Origin: Agapetus fuscipes | Lineage: Eukaryota; Arthropoda; Insecta; Trichoptera; Glossosomatidae | Assembly (NCBI GenBank): GCA_951799405.1 | Contig: OX637353.1 | Location: 3,596,001 to 3,660,000 of the forward strand | Length of the DNA: 64,000 nucleotides | Direction: 5' to 3' | In this document: positions 33,916 to 40,205 of the stretch, piece after piece | How positions within the stretch are numbered: position 1 is the first letter of the stretch | Layout of the letters: the number at the start of each line of letters is the position of its first letter | Made by a program: the position numbers and the translations under genes | Notes under the pieces: model-generated | What the model saw: only the letters and a program-made list of their open reading frames with translations | What the model was told of the DNA's origin: nothing | Database searches by the model: none

Positions 33916-34005
33916 AGTGATGATGATACCGATGCTCAGAAAAAAAAAATAGAAGATGATGAATCAGATAACATGTATTTTTTAGAAATAATGACTGTCG
34001 ATTAG
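17873..34005 (+). CDS. Candidate multi-exon gene of unknown function (exons joined by splice phase)
   Basis: Six segments with splice sites and matching phases. E1 17873-17910 starts at an ATG in a GC-rich patch and ends AA|GTGAGT, phase 2. E2 20495-20555 (TTTTCAG before, GTAACAG after). E3 25000-25164 (TTGTTGCAG, then GTAAGT). E4 25596-25751 (TTTCTCAG, then GTATGT). E5 30062-30123 (CGTTTCAG, weak donor GTAAAA) is the least certain. E6 33624-34005 follows TTTTTTCAG and ends in TAG. Joined, they give 864 nt, about 287 residues, with no internal stop. E3 and E4 look most like real conserved coding sequence; E6 is a very acidic tail rich in D, E and S with lysine clusters, resembling tails of nucleolar or chromatin proteins. 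I do not recognise the family. LINE tails, SINEs, MITEs and the 2-kb minisatellite lie in its introns. Confidence 0.5.
18184..18460 (-). mobile_element. RTE-like LINE family 1 3' tail
   Basis: Near-complete tail: it starts with a TCTAAATCTAAATCTCAATC run, includes CCTGAAACAGGGGTGACATT and ends at the CATACCAACCTATAA motif that marks the upstream edge of the tail. Confidence 0.85.
18644..18910 (+). other. Small open frame with two hydrophobic segments, unrecognised
   Basis: 88 residues. Hydrophobic stretches near residues 4-27 and 35-52 are followed by a basic tail. An AATAAA lies downstream near 19050. No homologous copy in the window and no recognised domain; it lies in the proposed first intron of the host gene. 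It could be a degenerate membrane-protein fragment or chance. Confidence 0.2.
18911..19204. other. Unassigned sequence between LINE tails
   Basis: AT-rich, with a polyadenylation-like AATAAA near 19050. No gene or repeat family recognised. Confidence 0.4.
19205..19398 (+). mobile_element. RTE-like LINE family 1 3' tail (diverged)
   Basis: Carries GCCAATGCCACCCTGGTTTC and the terminal CTTTGCAGTTTAGATAATAG. It is more diverged than the next copy. Confidence 0.7.
19418..19653 (+). mobile_element. RTE-like LINE family 1 3' tail
   Basis: Starts at TTGGTATAAGGCTGACCACC, includes TTTCAGGGAAGGTCC, and ends CTTTGCAGCTTAGATGATAG. Confidence 0.85.
19683..19886. mobile_element. piggyBac-like MITE, 204 bp
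   Basis: Flanked by TTAA on both sides (19679-19682 and 19887-19890). Ends CACTTTGTATGCGGG and, reversed, CACATCGTTTGCGGG form the inverted repeat. TTAA target duplication is diagnostic for piggyBac-type transposition. No coding capacity. Longer relatives lie at 20846 and 54213. Confidence 0.85.
19901..20460 (-). mobile_element. RTE-like LINE family 1, 3' end with partial reverse transcriptase C-terminus
   Basis: Tail at 19901-20150 plus coding remnant 20218-20460. The frame 20218-20400 reads DQISEIANEWNIQSHNKRR and ends KKWRLIC, matching the C-terminus of the copies at 32351 and 41554. It is 5'-truncated and non-functional. Confidence 0.85.
20590..20708. mobile_element. Small inverted-repeat element with hammerhead-like core
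   Basis: Perfect 20-bp terminal inverted repeats at 20590-20609 (GAGATAAAAAGAAAAACCAC) and 20689-20708. The minus strand carries CTGATGA (20672-20678), a GCAAA/TTTGC stem (20655-20670) and GAAAC (20650-20654), which is the order of a hammerhead ribozyme core, with one extra T before the stem. A 19-bp version of the same termini is at 63318-63367. Confidence 0.6.
20846..21549. mobile_element. piggyBac-like MITE, about 704 bp
   Basis: Right end CCCGCAAACAATGTG then TTAA (21550-21553); left end CACTATGTATGAGGG, where the expected TTAA is degraded, although a TTAA lies 5 bp further out. The interior matches the element at 54213-54869 in inverse orientation, including a segment near 21300-21400 with CAAACTCATTGTATCGGCAG. 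Its frames show no transposase. Confidence 0.75.
21593..22062 (+). mobile_element. tRNA-type SINE family A body, split by a LINE tail insertion
   Basis: SINE sequence TTCAAATATGCTC to CCTTTACCAAA (21600-21668) continues at GACCGGTCACTAAAGGTCC (21911 onward) and ends with the family A tail CTCTTGAAGTGTGATACACA and a short ATT repeat. The two halves are separated by a complete family 1 LINE tail at 21668-21910. The tRNA head is missing. Confidence 0.8.
21668..21910 (+). mobile_element. RTE-like LINE family 1 3' tail nested in SINE A
   Basis: Complete tail from CTTATAGGTTGGTATGCGGC to CTTAGATTAGATTAG, inserted within the SINE; the flanking CTTTACCAAA motif occurs on the left in duplicate. Confidence 0.8.
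22060..22262 (-). other. Block with hammerhead-like core motifs and ATT repeats
   Basis: On the minus strand CTGAAGA (22157-22163) and GAAAC (22132-22136) bracket a segment that could pair only through CCC/GGG. Such CTGANGA to GAAAC cores occur in hammerhead ribozymes of Penelope-like and related retroelements (family knowledge). Stem II is not canonical here, so activity is doubtful. ATT repeats flank it. Confidence 0.35.
22270..22379 (+). mobile_element. RTE-like LINE family 1 3' tail, interrupted by a CA microsatellite
   Basis: GGGATGGTCGGCAAAAGTTG to TTGGTTTGTGGTG matches the tail. The match breaks where the CA repeat begins. Confidence 0.7.
22381..22475. repeat. (CA)n microsatellite
   Basis: About 47 CA dinucleotides with one CC interruption near 22411. 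The frames read through it on both strands are artefacts. Confidence 0.97.
22588..22676 (-). mobile_element. RTE-like LINE family 1, short coding-end fragment
   Basis: CATGGACATCAAAAACTAAA and CCAACATTACAGATCAACCA match the 3' end of the family 1 reading frame and its early 3' UTR. The rest is lost. Confidence 0.65.
22790..23114 (-). mobile_element. tRNA-derived SINE family B, complete
   Basis: Reverse copy of the SINE at 53653. The tRNA-like head is at 23040-23114: on the minus strand it has GCTCAGTTGCTAGAG (A box) and GGGTTCGAATCCCACC (B box). The body carries CCTTCGGGGATAA (reversed at about 22835) and ends in an A-rich tail. RNA polymerase III promoter boxes make it a typical tRNA SINE. 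Confidence 0.85.
23216..23335 (-). mobile_element. RTE-like LINE family 1 3' tail, partial
   Basis: GAACATAAGCCCTGCAACTC to ACAGTATGAGTGGTCAGCCT, lacking the distal CTTAGATTAG end. Confidence 0.75.
23361..23465 (-). mobile_element. SINE family B, 3' fragment
   Basis: AGCTATACATATAGTATAAC to TTTATTTTTACAGGTAAGGG matches the 3' half of the SINE at 22790-23114. The tRNA head is absent. Confidence 0.75.
23535..23690 (+). mobile_element. RTE-like LINE family 1 3' tail, partial
   Basis: TATGAGGCTGACCCCCCATA to GTAAGTCCACAGTTGCAAAA; it meets an oppositely oriented partial copy, giving a head-to-head pair. Confidence 0.75.
23695..24185 (-). mobile_element. RTE-like LINE family 1, degraded reverse copy with internal insertion
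   Basis: Tail pieces at 23700-23778 and 23866-23965 are split by an about 85-bp block holding ATAATAATA and TATATAGCGCCTTTTATGAC. Degenerate coding remnants lie at about 24085-24185, including CCAACATTACAGATCAACCC. Non-functional. Confidence 0.65.
24190..24369. mobile_element. hAT-like element, one terminus
   Basis: Ends with the reverse of CAGAGGTGGGCACAGATAAC and is packed with short TTATCT/AGATAA motifs. CAGAGGTGGG is a common hAT terminus (family knowledge). The partner end was not found, so the left limit is approximate. Confidence 0.5.
24395..24715 (+). mobile_element. LINE-type 3' tail, partly duplicated, ending in (ATT)n
   Basis: The segment GCCTGAGACACAGG and TTTTCCTAGTTCAGGCACAT occurs twice, near 24410 and 24592. 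The second copy runs into GAATAAATTATTATTATTATT. A microsatellite end suggests an L2/CR1-type LINE 3' end; no coding part is present. Confidence 0.5.
24751..24945 (+). mobile_element. tRNA-type SINE family A, 5'-truncated
   Basis: Runs from TTCAAATATGCTCTTCGCC through CCAGCC-type core (CTAGCCTTACAGCAACTGGG) to the tail GCTCTTGAGGTGTGATTTAC. The tRNA head is absent. It lies about 50 bp upstream of a host-gene exon. Confidence 0.8.
25886..26085 (+). mobile_element. RTE-like LINE family 1 3' tail
   Basis: From GCAAATGTCACCCCTACGAC to CTTGCAACTTAGATTATAAT. Confidence 0.85.
26175..26432 (-). mobile_element. RTE-like LINE family 1 3' tail, near-complete
   Basis: From TCTATAATCTATAATCTAAG to CAACCTATAAGTCAAGG. 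It lies close to the oppositely oriented copy at 25886. Confidence 0.88.
26440..26935 (+). pseudogene. Poly-protein LINE remnant: ORF1 end and endonuclease start
   Basis: 26440-26575 in one frame ends a small cysteine-bearing segment (CSNCHF, then TICNYRQK) before a stop. The frame from 26626 contains MNIRSIEKNFNEF, the opening of a LINE apurinic endonuclease. After a frameshift near 26818 it continues PDVIVLTETHSAGEM, the conserved TE(T/H) motif. It then stops. No reverse transcriptase follows, so this is a broken fragment. Confidence 0.65.
26936..27835. other. Non-coding sequence, no gene recognised
   Basis: Near 27040-27320 several CCTATTGT and GACAATAGG motifs in both orientations hint at a decayed inverted-repeat element, but its ends cannot be fixed. 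The rest shows nothing recognisable. Confidence 0.4.
27836..29796. repeat. 2-kb minisatellite of 17-18-bp units (GGACATTNTGTCGGT)
   Basis: More than 100 units, all in the same orientation, for example GGACATTTTGTCGGGT, GGACATTGTATCGGT and GGACATTATGTCGGT. Units are grouped into higher-order blocks of several units (GTATCGG, TATGTCGG, TTTGTCGGG, CTGTCGGG). Two about 115-bp blocks holding TTGTTTGGTATTTTGTATTTG (split as TTGTTTGGTATTTTG and TATTTG) near 29085 and 29225 confirm local segment duplication. The unit core GGACA..TGTCC is nearly palindromic. Long frames on both strands (up to 293 residues) are produced by the period and are not called genes. Confidence 0.95.
29797..30061. other. Unassigned sequence before a candidate exon
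   Basis: No repeat family or gene recognised. TTCTGTACACA and TGTGTACAGAACTTT (29958 and 30029) form a short inverted repeat. Confidence 0.4.
30348..30451. repeat. Perfect 45-bp inverted repeat (hairpin)
   Basis: Left arm 30348-30392 (starts CAAGCGCACAGTGTGTCG) and right arm 30407-30451 are exact complements, with a 14-nt loop TTGTCTAATTGACT. No coding content. Confidence 0.95.
30619..31717 (-). mobile_element. RTE-like LINE family 1 copy with 241-residue reverse transcriptase C-terminal frame
   Basis: Frame 30984-31709 (minus) encodes the part downstream of the catalytic YADD: NARKTKVLIFERD, YLGSKFEKDG, LMYGSEAWTVSE, DRVRNDFVREECG, RWFGHLERM, RGRGRPRKVWKDQ and the C-terminus. The upstream half, with endonuclease and catalytic site, is missing, so it cannot be active. 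It is followed by the full 3' tail (30619-30870). It looks identical to 41838-42920 on the other strand; the shared sequence extends into flanking DNA (30475-30618). Confidence 0.88.
31718..31980 (-). mobile_element. RTE-like LINE family 1 3' tail
   Basis: Tail lacking the distal TCTAATC end. It includes CCTGAAACAGGTGTGCCATT and ends near AAGTCAAGGAACATACAC. It directly abuts the truncated copy at 30619-31717. Confidence 0.85.
31999..32812 (-). mobile_element. RTE-like LINE family 1 copy with 152-residue C-terminal frame
   Basis: Tail at 31999-32340, then frame 32351-32809 (minus) from MYGSEAWTVNESE through RWFGHMERMNEEK and RGRGRPRKVWMDQ to RKKWRLIC. It is 5'-truncated at about 32812. It is diverged at many residues from the 30984 copy, so it is a separate insertion. 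Confidence 0.88.
32905..33003. repeat. Near-perfect 47-bp inverted repeat (hairpin)
   Basis: Left arm 32905-32951 and right arm 32955-33003 pair almost completely around a 3-nt loop; the arms contain TTTAAAATCAAAGTA and CGTTGTTTTATTTTCACAAT. Only a small indel distinguishes them. Confidence 0.9.
33004..33559 (+). mobile_element. Possible Helitron-like 3' end, second type
   Basis: Ends with GCAG, an 8-nt loop, CTGC, then GGGGTCAGCTAG followed by T (33532-33560), a plausible hairpin plus CTAG terminus. A 34-bp direct repeat beginning CATATACACCTCCTGAAATT occurs at about 33217 and 33250. The 5' end was not located. It sits just upstream of the host-gene exon at 33624. Confidence 0.45.
33888..33915. 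repeat. (GAT)n microsatellite inside the acidic exon
   Basis: Perfect GAT repeat coding for an uninterrupted aspartate run in the proposed last exon; likely length-variable. Confidence 0.9.
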
Positions 34006-34067
34006 GTCAACTTTTTATATGAAACCATACTTATTGCGGCATTAAATTTTTTTTAAGTATTATTACA

Positions 34068-34320
34068 ATATACAATCTAAGTTGCATAGACGCATTAACA
34101 TTTATAATTCATATTCAATGCACTCCTGCACAAATGCTGCATGTGTATTTACAAATAAAAATTTCAGCCTCTCATGACCATAAGCCCTGCAACTTTTGCT
34201 GACCTTTTCAGAAACAAGGGACACATTTGTTAAGTGAACCCATTTATGCGATATGGGTGGTAAGCCTCATACTAACCCTTAAGTCAAGGAATTTGAGTTT
34301 GAAAAATCCTTAAACAACTG
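34068..34320 (-). mobile_element. RTE-like LINE family 1 3' tail (diverged)
   Basis: TACAATCTAAGTTGCATAGA to CTTAAGTCAAGGAATTTGAG, with CTTTTCAGAAACAAGGGACA replacing the usual CCTGAAACAGGGGTGACA. Confidence 0.75.
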
Positions 34321-34324
34321 TAAT

Positions 34325-34745
34325 CTTAATTTATAATCTAAAGTTGCAAAAAAAGTTATTTGATGATTCAAATTGAATGCACGCCCACAAACTGGCAAAT
34401 GTCATTTCACGCTAACATATAGTTGTGGCGCTTGATTTTTTTTAAATATTAGAATATATAATCTAAGTTGCACAGATACAATAACTTTTATAATTCATAT
34501 TCAATGCATGCCCCCCTGGAGACATGAGTGGGTTCGCGCTTATAAATGCTGCATGTTAACTAACAAATTACATTTAATGCCTGTAATGAACATAAGCCCT
34601 GCAACTTTTGCCAACCTTTTCAAAAACAGGGGAAACATTTGTCAAGTGAACCATTTTTTGCAATATGGATATACAGGCTCACACTTACATATAAGTCAAG
34701 GAATTTGAGTTTGAAAAATCCTTCAACAACGTTAAATTTAATTTA
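34325..34745 (-). mobile_element. Two diverged RTE-like LINE family 1 tail fragments
   Basis: A fragment at about 34330-34425 (ATCTAAAGTTGCAAAAAAAG) is followed by a fuller tail at 34447-34715 (AATCTAAGTTGCACAGATAC to AAGTCAAGGAATTTGAG). They form a tandem of decayed tails in the same orientation as 34068. Confidence 0.65.
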
Positions 34746-35518
34746 TAATCTATAATCAACAAGTGTAGTTCGCGCTTACAAATGCTGAATGTGTACAGTG
34801 GTGCCTCACACAACGAACCTAATTCGTTCCGGGAGCAAGTTTGTTATGCGAAAAGTTTGTTAAAAAAAATAATTCGTTCTGTAGCATAAAATATGCTAAG
34901 ATGACATAAAAAAAGATAGTTTTTTTTGTTATTTTTATTGAGATACATCTAACAATAACATATTTTTTTTATTTTAAGACAGACTAAGTAGAGTCTACCG
35001 AATCTTGCACATCTTCATCCATTTTCTGCTTTTTGGCCGATGGATTCATGAAAAACCTGTCCAAACTCCTTTTAATTATTTCCTGTTTCATTTCAACAGA
35101 AATCACCTTCCTATTTTTTTAGAAGCCATGATATAAAAAAAATATTGAGTTTAACTTAAAAGGACGACTGCCGTGATACGTGCGTGATTTAATTCGTAAT
35201 GAAGAACGATTGCCGCGATACGGCGCAGTGACTAACGACTGCCTGCAGTGCCTGCGCGGGAGTATGCAATACATCGGCAGCGATCGTGGAAGCTCGGGCG
35301 AAGCAGTCGTGGAAGCTCCGGCGACTTCGTTGTGTGAAACGAAGTTCGTTGTATGAATCGTGAAATGAACGAACAGGAAGTTCGTTGTGTGCAGCGTTCG
35401 CTGTGTGAGGCGTTCGTTGTGTGAGGCACCACTGTACTTACAAATAAAATCCAAACCTCAAATGAACATAAGCCCCACAACTTTTGCCGACCTTCCCTGA
35501 AACAGGGGTGACAAGGAA
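34746..35518 (-). mobile_element. RTE-like LINE family 1 tail interrupted by a pogo/Tigger-like MITE
   Basis: The tail pieces AACAAGTGTAGTTCGCGC to GAATGTGTA (34753-34795) and TACTTACAAATAAAATCC to CAGGGGTGACA (35435-35518) rejoin exactly if the MITE and one TA are removed. Confidence 0.88.
34796..35434. mobile_element. pogo/Tigger-like MITE with TA duplication
   Basis: Terminal repeats CAGTGGTGCCTCACACAACG at both ends (reversed on the right), flanked by TA at 34794-34795 and 35435-35436. CAGNNNTNCCTC ends plus a TA duplication are typical of the pogo/Tigger branch of Tc1/mariner. It is 639 bp with no transposase. A decayed GTTCGTTGTGTG-type repeat extends inward. Confidence 0.88.
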
Positions 35519-35529
35519 CATCATGACTT

Positions 35530-36490
35530 ATTATATTAACTATTTAGGGCTTACTAGGGGCTTATTAGGGCTTACAAAGTGCTAGGATTTGTCTTGAGAG
35601 CTTGCAGTGATTTTAAGGATTTGAATGCAGTTAAATCACCGTATTTTGCCTATGTTCGCAGTATTCTTGAATTTGCATCTCCTATTTGGAACCCCATGTA
35701 TGATACATATATACGTCGACTAGAAGGTATCCAGAACAAATTTCTTAAGCATCTAAACTTCAGGGCACATGTTTACTTTAATGATCATCGTGCTGCCGCT
35801 CATCATCATGGAATGATGCCAATGAAATCCCGTCGGATTCTCCTAGACATGAGTTTTTTATATGGGCTCATTCATGGCTATATTGATTCTAATTCTCTAT
35901 GTGGGGGGATCACTTATCGTGTACCACACTCTAGACGCACTAGACTTGGTTCTCTATTCTTTTCTAATACATATCATTCAAATTATGCTAAAAATTCAAT
36001 AATGAACAGATTGCTCAGCACTTACAATGATAATTTTAACGATTTAGACATATTTTTATTATCAAAAAGTAAATTTCTCGACGGTGTGATTGCTGTTTTA
36101 TCAAGGTAGCTCCCTTCTCATCCCTTTTATCATCCTTCCTCCTTTCCTCAAACATCCTTTCATCTCTCTGTGTATTTGCGCATATATATATATATAAATA
36201 TGTATTTCTCGTTTTTCTTAAACCTGTTCTCTGTTAGTTGTTTTTTTTCTGATTATTTGTTGTTAGTTGGTTTTTTTCTTGTGTTTTATCTTAAACCTTG
36301 TTATTTTGTTTATTTTTTTCTCTTCGTATTGCTATTTGTAGATATGGATTGTTTGTATCTTTGAAATTTTTAAGTTAACGAAACCTGTTATTGGCCTTAA
36401 AATATTTTTCTTTTCATTTTTTTGCGAGTTTATGCTTTGTATGTGCTGTTGTGTTTCTTTAAAATAAATTAAAAAAAAAAAAAAAAAACA
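35530..36490 (+). mobile_element. Poly(A) LINE, 3' fragment (Jockey/I-like reverse transcriptase C-terminus)
   Basis: Frame 35579-36109 (176 residues) starts LGFVLRACSDFKD and continues YVRSILEFASPIWNP, LEGIQNKFL: the conserved segment after the reverse transcriptase domain in Jockey- and I-type LINEs. A 360-bp AT-rich 3' UTR follows, then a poly(A) tract at about 36471-36488. It is 5'-truncated, with no catalytic YADD, so inactive. The exact clade is not settled. Confidence 0.8.
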
Positions 36491-36771
36491 TTTATACATT
36501 AGCTTGTCTCTTATAGAAGAAAAAATTGGGTTATTCAGAGGTTTAGAGAGAGACTACCTACCGACGCTGACAAGCTGACGGTAGAAGCTCTCTGTAAATA
36601 AAAAAAGATTTTGACTGGTGGTTCTTGCGTGTTTCATAGTTTATATAGTTTAAAGTGTCGGCCAATATATGCCACAACATCTGTATCAAATTGAAGCTGG
36701 ACTGTTTTGGTGTTCATGTGTTTTTTGTGAATCGTAAATTTTGATAAAATTATCTATTATATCATTGTGCA
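36491..36771. other. Unassigned sequence between two LINEs
   Basis: No repeat partner or gene recognised. It may include the rest of the copia element that the next LINE appears to have entered; I could not identify an LTR in it. Confidence 0.35.
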
Positions 36772-39700
36772 GAGGTGGGTACTTACGGCGGCGAATATTA
36801 TTGTGAGAGAATATTTATATTGCCGCTGCATCTACAAGACGTACCTACGTCCGATTGACAACTGTGTCGGCATGCGTCGAACGTTTGTGTGTGTGTAAGT
36901 GTGTGTCTGGTACCTGTGCATGTCGCTACAAAACACGTTGGTACATACAGTGCGCGTCTACTCAGTGAAACAACTCACTGACATTTTTGCTGAATTAAAG
37001 CCGAACTCTACCAAATTCAACACATCATCATGGCCACGTTTAATACTCCGACGACGCAGAAGAAGACCGGGGAAGAGAGGTGGACAAAGGTTGTGCTACT
37101 CAGCACGGCCAGCGCCGCTTCTTTTGCCAGCGCAGTTGTGCAATGATGAGGAGCGTGCTACCAGTGACCAGCCTTCGGTGAGACCTCCACCCTCGAACTC
37201 CCTGCCGACTGGCAGCGGAGGAAGACATCGGGAAGCATTGGAGAAGACAGTGAAACTGGGTTGCTGGAATGCGCGCTCTATTGCAAATAAGATTGTTGAA
37301 ATTGACGACTTTTGTAAGAGCCATGATCTTGACATCCTCGCCCTAACAGAGACATGGCATGAGAGTCACGACTCTGCATCACAGAGCATTGCGCGCTTTA
37401 GGATACACGACGCTTGAGGAAGCACGGGCAAGGCCGCGCCGTGGTAAAGGAACAGAGAGCATCTCTTGGTCCAATCACGGCGGTGTGGCCTTGCTGGTAC
37501 GTTCGGGATTTCGTGTGGAGAAGATCAAAATTTTCCCCACGACGTCTTTTGAGTGCCTTGTGTGTCGAGTGTCTTCGAGTGCGGCTCTCACTGTTGCTGT
37601 AGTTTATCGTCCGGGCTCCAAGCCTGTAACGGCTGAATTTTTTAGGGAGTTCCGGGAACTATTTGAGACTCTTGTGACGCGCAACGAGATGTTTCTGGTG
37701 GTCGGGGATGTCAACGTCAGGCTTGAGCGTGGAGACGACACTAACAGTGTGGCTCTCACCGCCTTGTTAGCGGACTATGGCTACAGACAGTGGGTTGGCG
37801 CACCAACTCATGATGCGGGTGGCCTACTGGATGTAGTTATAGCCAGAGAGGAGGACGCACCTTCAGAGACGAAGGTAGTAGATATAGGTTTGTCGGACCA
37901 CAGATTGGTGACATCTAGCCTTAATGTGGGACGGCCTGTTCCTGTTTATAAGAGCATAACCTCTAGGTGCTGGAACGGGTTCGATCTCGAGATCTTTAAA
38001 AAAGATCTTTCTGTTTCACCAGTCTGCTGTCCGGAAACCTATGTCTCAATGCAACCGGACGAGTTAGTAGACTTGTATAATAAATCCTTGGGCGATTTGA
38101 TTGGGCTGCATGCTCCAATCAAATGTAAAGTAGTCAAAGAGCGAAACAGTGCTATCTGGTTTGACAATGAATGCCGTACGCTGAAACGCAATATGCGAAA
38201 ACTAGAGCGAAATTTTAAAAACGGTAAGCCAGGTAGCACTAGGCAATCATGGATTGACGCTCAAGGTGTGTACAGGTCTGCTATTCTCCAGAAGAAATCC
38301 GATTTTTATTGTGGAAAGATTGCTGAGGCAAAATCCCCTCAGCAGGTGTGGAAGCTTCTGGAGAACTTGTCTGGGAGTGCTCGGGCTGGTGTAGGTTTGA
38401 CGTCGACTGCTTGCGATTTTGCCACGTATTTTGAAAACAAAATACCTCAATTGCACTTTGCTTGGGTTGCAGGTACTTCTGTCTCAAGGATTGGAAGTGC
38501 TTCGCGACTCGAAGTATTTGATTTAACTGACATAGATGAGGTGTGTCAGATCGTGGTAGGATCGCCAAACAAGCAGTGTGGCCTTGACCCTGTACCAGTC
38601 TGGGTACTCAAAGAATGCATCTTACAGCTGGCTCCATTTATTGTTAAGGTAATCAATGGATGCCTAATGGATGCCACTGTTCCTCCGTCTTTGAAGGTAG
38701 CACACATCACGCCAATCCTTAAAAAGCCACAGTTGGATCCCGGTGATCCCTCAAATTATAGACCTGTGTCAAATCTGCCATTCTTGTCGAAGGTGCTGGA
38801 GCGGATTGTCTCGCGGCGGTTGGTATCCTATCTGGATGCAAGCGGCTTAATGCCTAAGAGGCAGTCTGCATACCGGAAATATCACTCAACAGAAACCGGT
38901 ATGCTCATGCTTGTATCGGATATGATATCAGCTGTGGAGTGTGGTAATCTAGCCTTACTGGCGCTTCTTGATATGAGTGCGGCCTTTGACACAGTAAGTC
39001 ACCCAATTCTTATTGAGAGATTGGAGGTGTCATTTGGTTTGACCGGAGGGGCTTTGGCGTGGTTTTCTTCCTATCTGGTGGAGCGCAGACAGGCGGTGCG
39101 TATTTGTGATAGTGTTTCACCTACCTACTCGCTGTCTTCCGGGGTCCCACAGGGCTCTGTGCTGGGTCCGATCCTTTTCATATTGTATACTGCTGAGATT
39201 GAGAGTATTGTTGAAAAATGGGGCCTCATCGCACACTCATATGCAGATGACTGGCAAATATACTCTCATTCTCGGCCAGACATGGCTGAGGACCTCAGTT
39301 GCAGGGTCTCTGGGTGTATCGTGGAGGTCGGTGGGTGGATGAGGAACAATGGCCTAATCTTAAACATGGATAAGACGGAGATACTCTGGGCAGCCACATC
39401 GAGGCGTGACCACCTTCTGGTGAATAGAGTACCACTCTCCATAGGAGGTAAGCTAATCCAGCCTTCTGATTCGGTAAGACTTCTAGGAGTCTTACTGGAT
39501 CGTAACCTGACACTGGATAGGCAAATAGATGCCACAATAGCTTCTTCTTTTTTTTCGTTTCGCCAAATAAAGGCAATAAGAAAATGTCTGCCGTCAGATG
39601 CGGTTAAGACCCTGGTGAGTGCGTTTGTGATGTCTCGGATTGACTATTGCTCGACGCTTTATAGTGGTCAGCCGAAGAAACAGTTTAATCGCTTTCAATC

Positions 39701-40205
39701 TGTGTTGAATTCGGCAGCAAGACTCATATTCGGGATTCCCAAATTCGCTCACATCACCCCGCTGTTAAAAAAACTTCATTGGCTTCGTTTCCCGGAGAGG
39801 GTGGTCTTCCGTGTTTGTTTAATGGTATATAAAGCCATCAATGGCTTGGCCCCACCTTATCTGGCTGATATGATTTCACCTGTTGAAATGGGTGTTAGGA
39901 GGCAGACACTCAGATCTGCGGGTGATGGAGTAGTCAATTTGGTTCAGCCGCGCCGTCAGATTCGTACAAACTTCGGAGACCGCGCTTTCCGTGTTGCGGG
40001 GCCGGTGGAGTGGAACAGACTGCCACCCGGAGTGAAGAACTCCAAATCTGTGGGTGTATTTCGAGGAGCACTCAAGGCACACTTGTTTAGAAAGTCTTAT
40101 CCATGATCGGAGAGGGCCCTTGAGGTGTGACACACACAAAAATGGCGCTCTCTTATCATGTGTAATTTAAAATAAATCAGCCTGTTATTATTATTATTAT
40201 TATTA
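36772..40205 (+). mobile_element. L2/CR1-type LINE, nearly full length
   Basis: Contains an endonuclease start (36899-37417), a long endonuclease plus reverse transcriptase frame (37359-40106), a short 3' UTR and an (ATT)n end at about 40185-40205. The 5' limit is approximate. The last 100 bp (CCCTTGAGGTGTGACACACA then CAAAAATGGCGCTC) resemble the tail of SINE family A. A microsatellite 3' end is usual for the L2 group. It abuts the copia fragment on its right. Confidence 0.82.
36899..40106 (+). pseudogene. LINE ORF2: AP endonuclease and reverse transcriptase with one frameshift
   Basis: The first frame (36899-37417) contains CWNARSIANKIVEI and LALTETW, the opening motifs of the AP endonuclease. 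A frameshift near 37400 moves the reading to the frame at 37359-40106 (915 residues), which continues NHGGVALLVRSGF, VVGDVNVR and GLSDHRLV (endonuclease), then KKPQLDPGDPSNYRPVSNLP, MSAAFDTVSHPIL, GVPQGSVLGP and the catalytic YADD (about residue 628). The C-terminal part has FAHITPLLKKLHWLR. Apart from the shift I see no break, so it looks recently active. It copies its own RNA at a nicked target (family knowledge). Confidence 0.85.

Noticed and set aside
33623..33952. Methionine/lysine-rich frame overlapping the acidic exon
   Set aside because: It is the shifted frame of the GAT-rich acidic exon; only the acidic frame runs from the splice acceptor to a stop with sensible composition.
35520..35580. 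Telomere-like TTAGGG motifs
   Set aside because: Only a few scattered TTAGGGC words in a short stretch; no tandem array.
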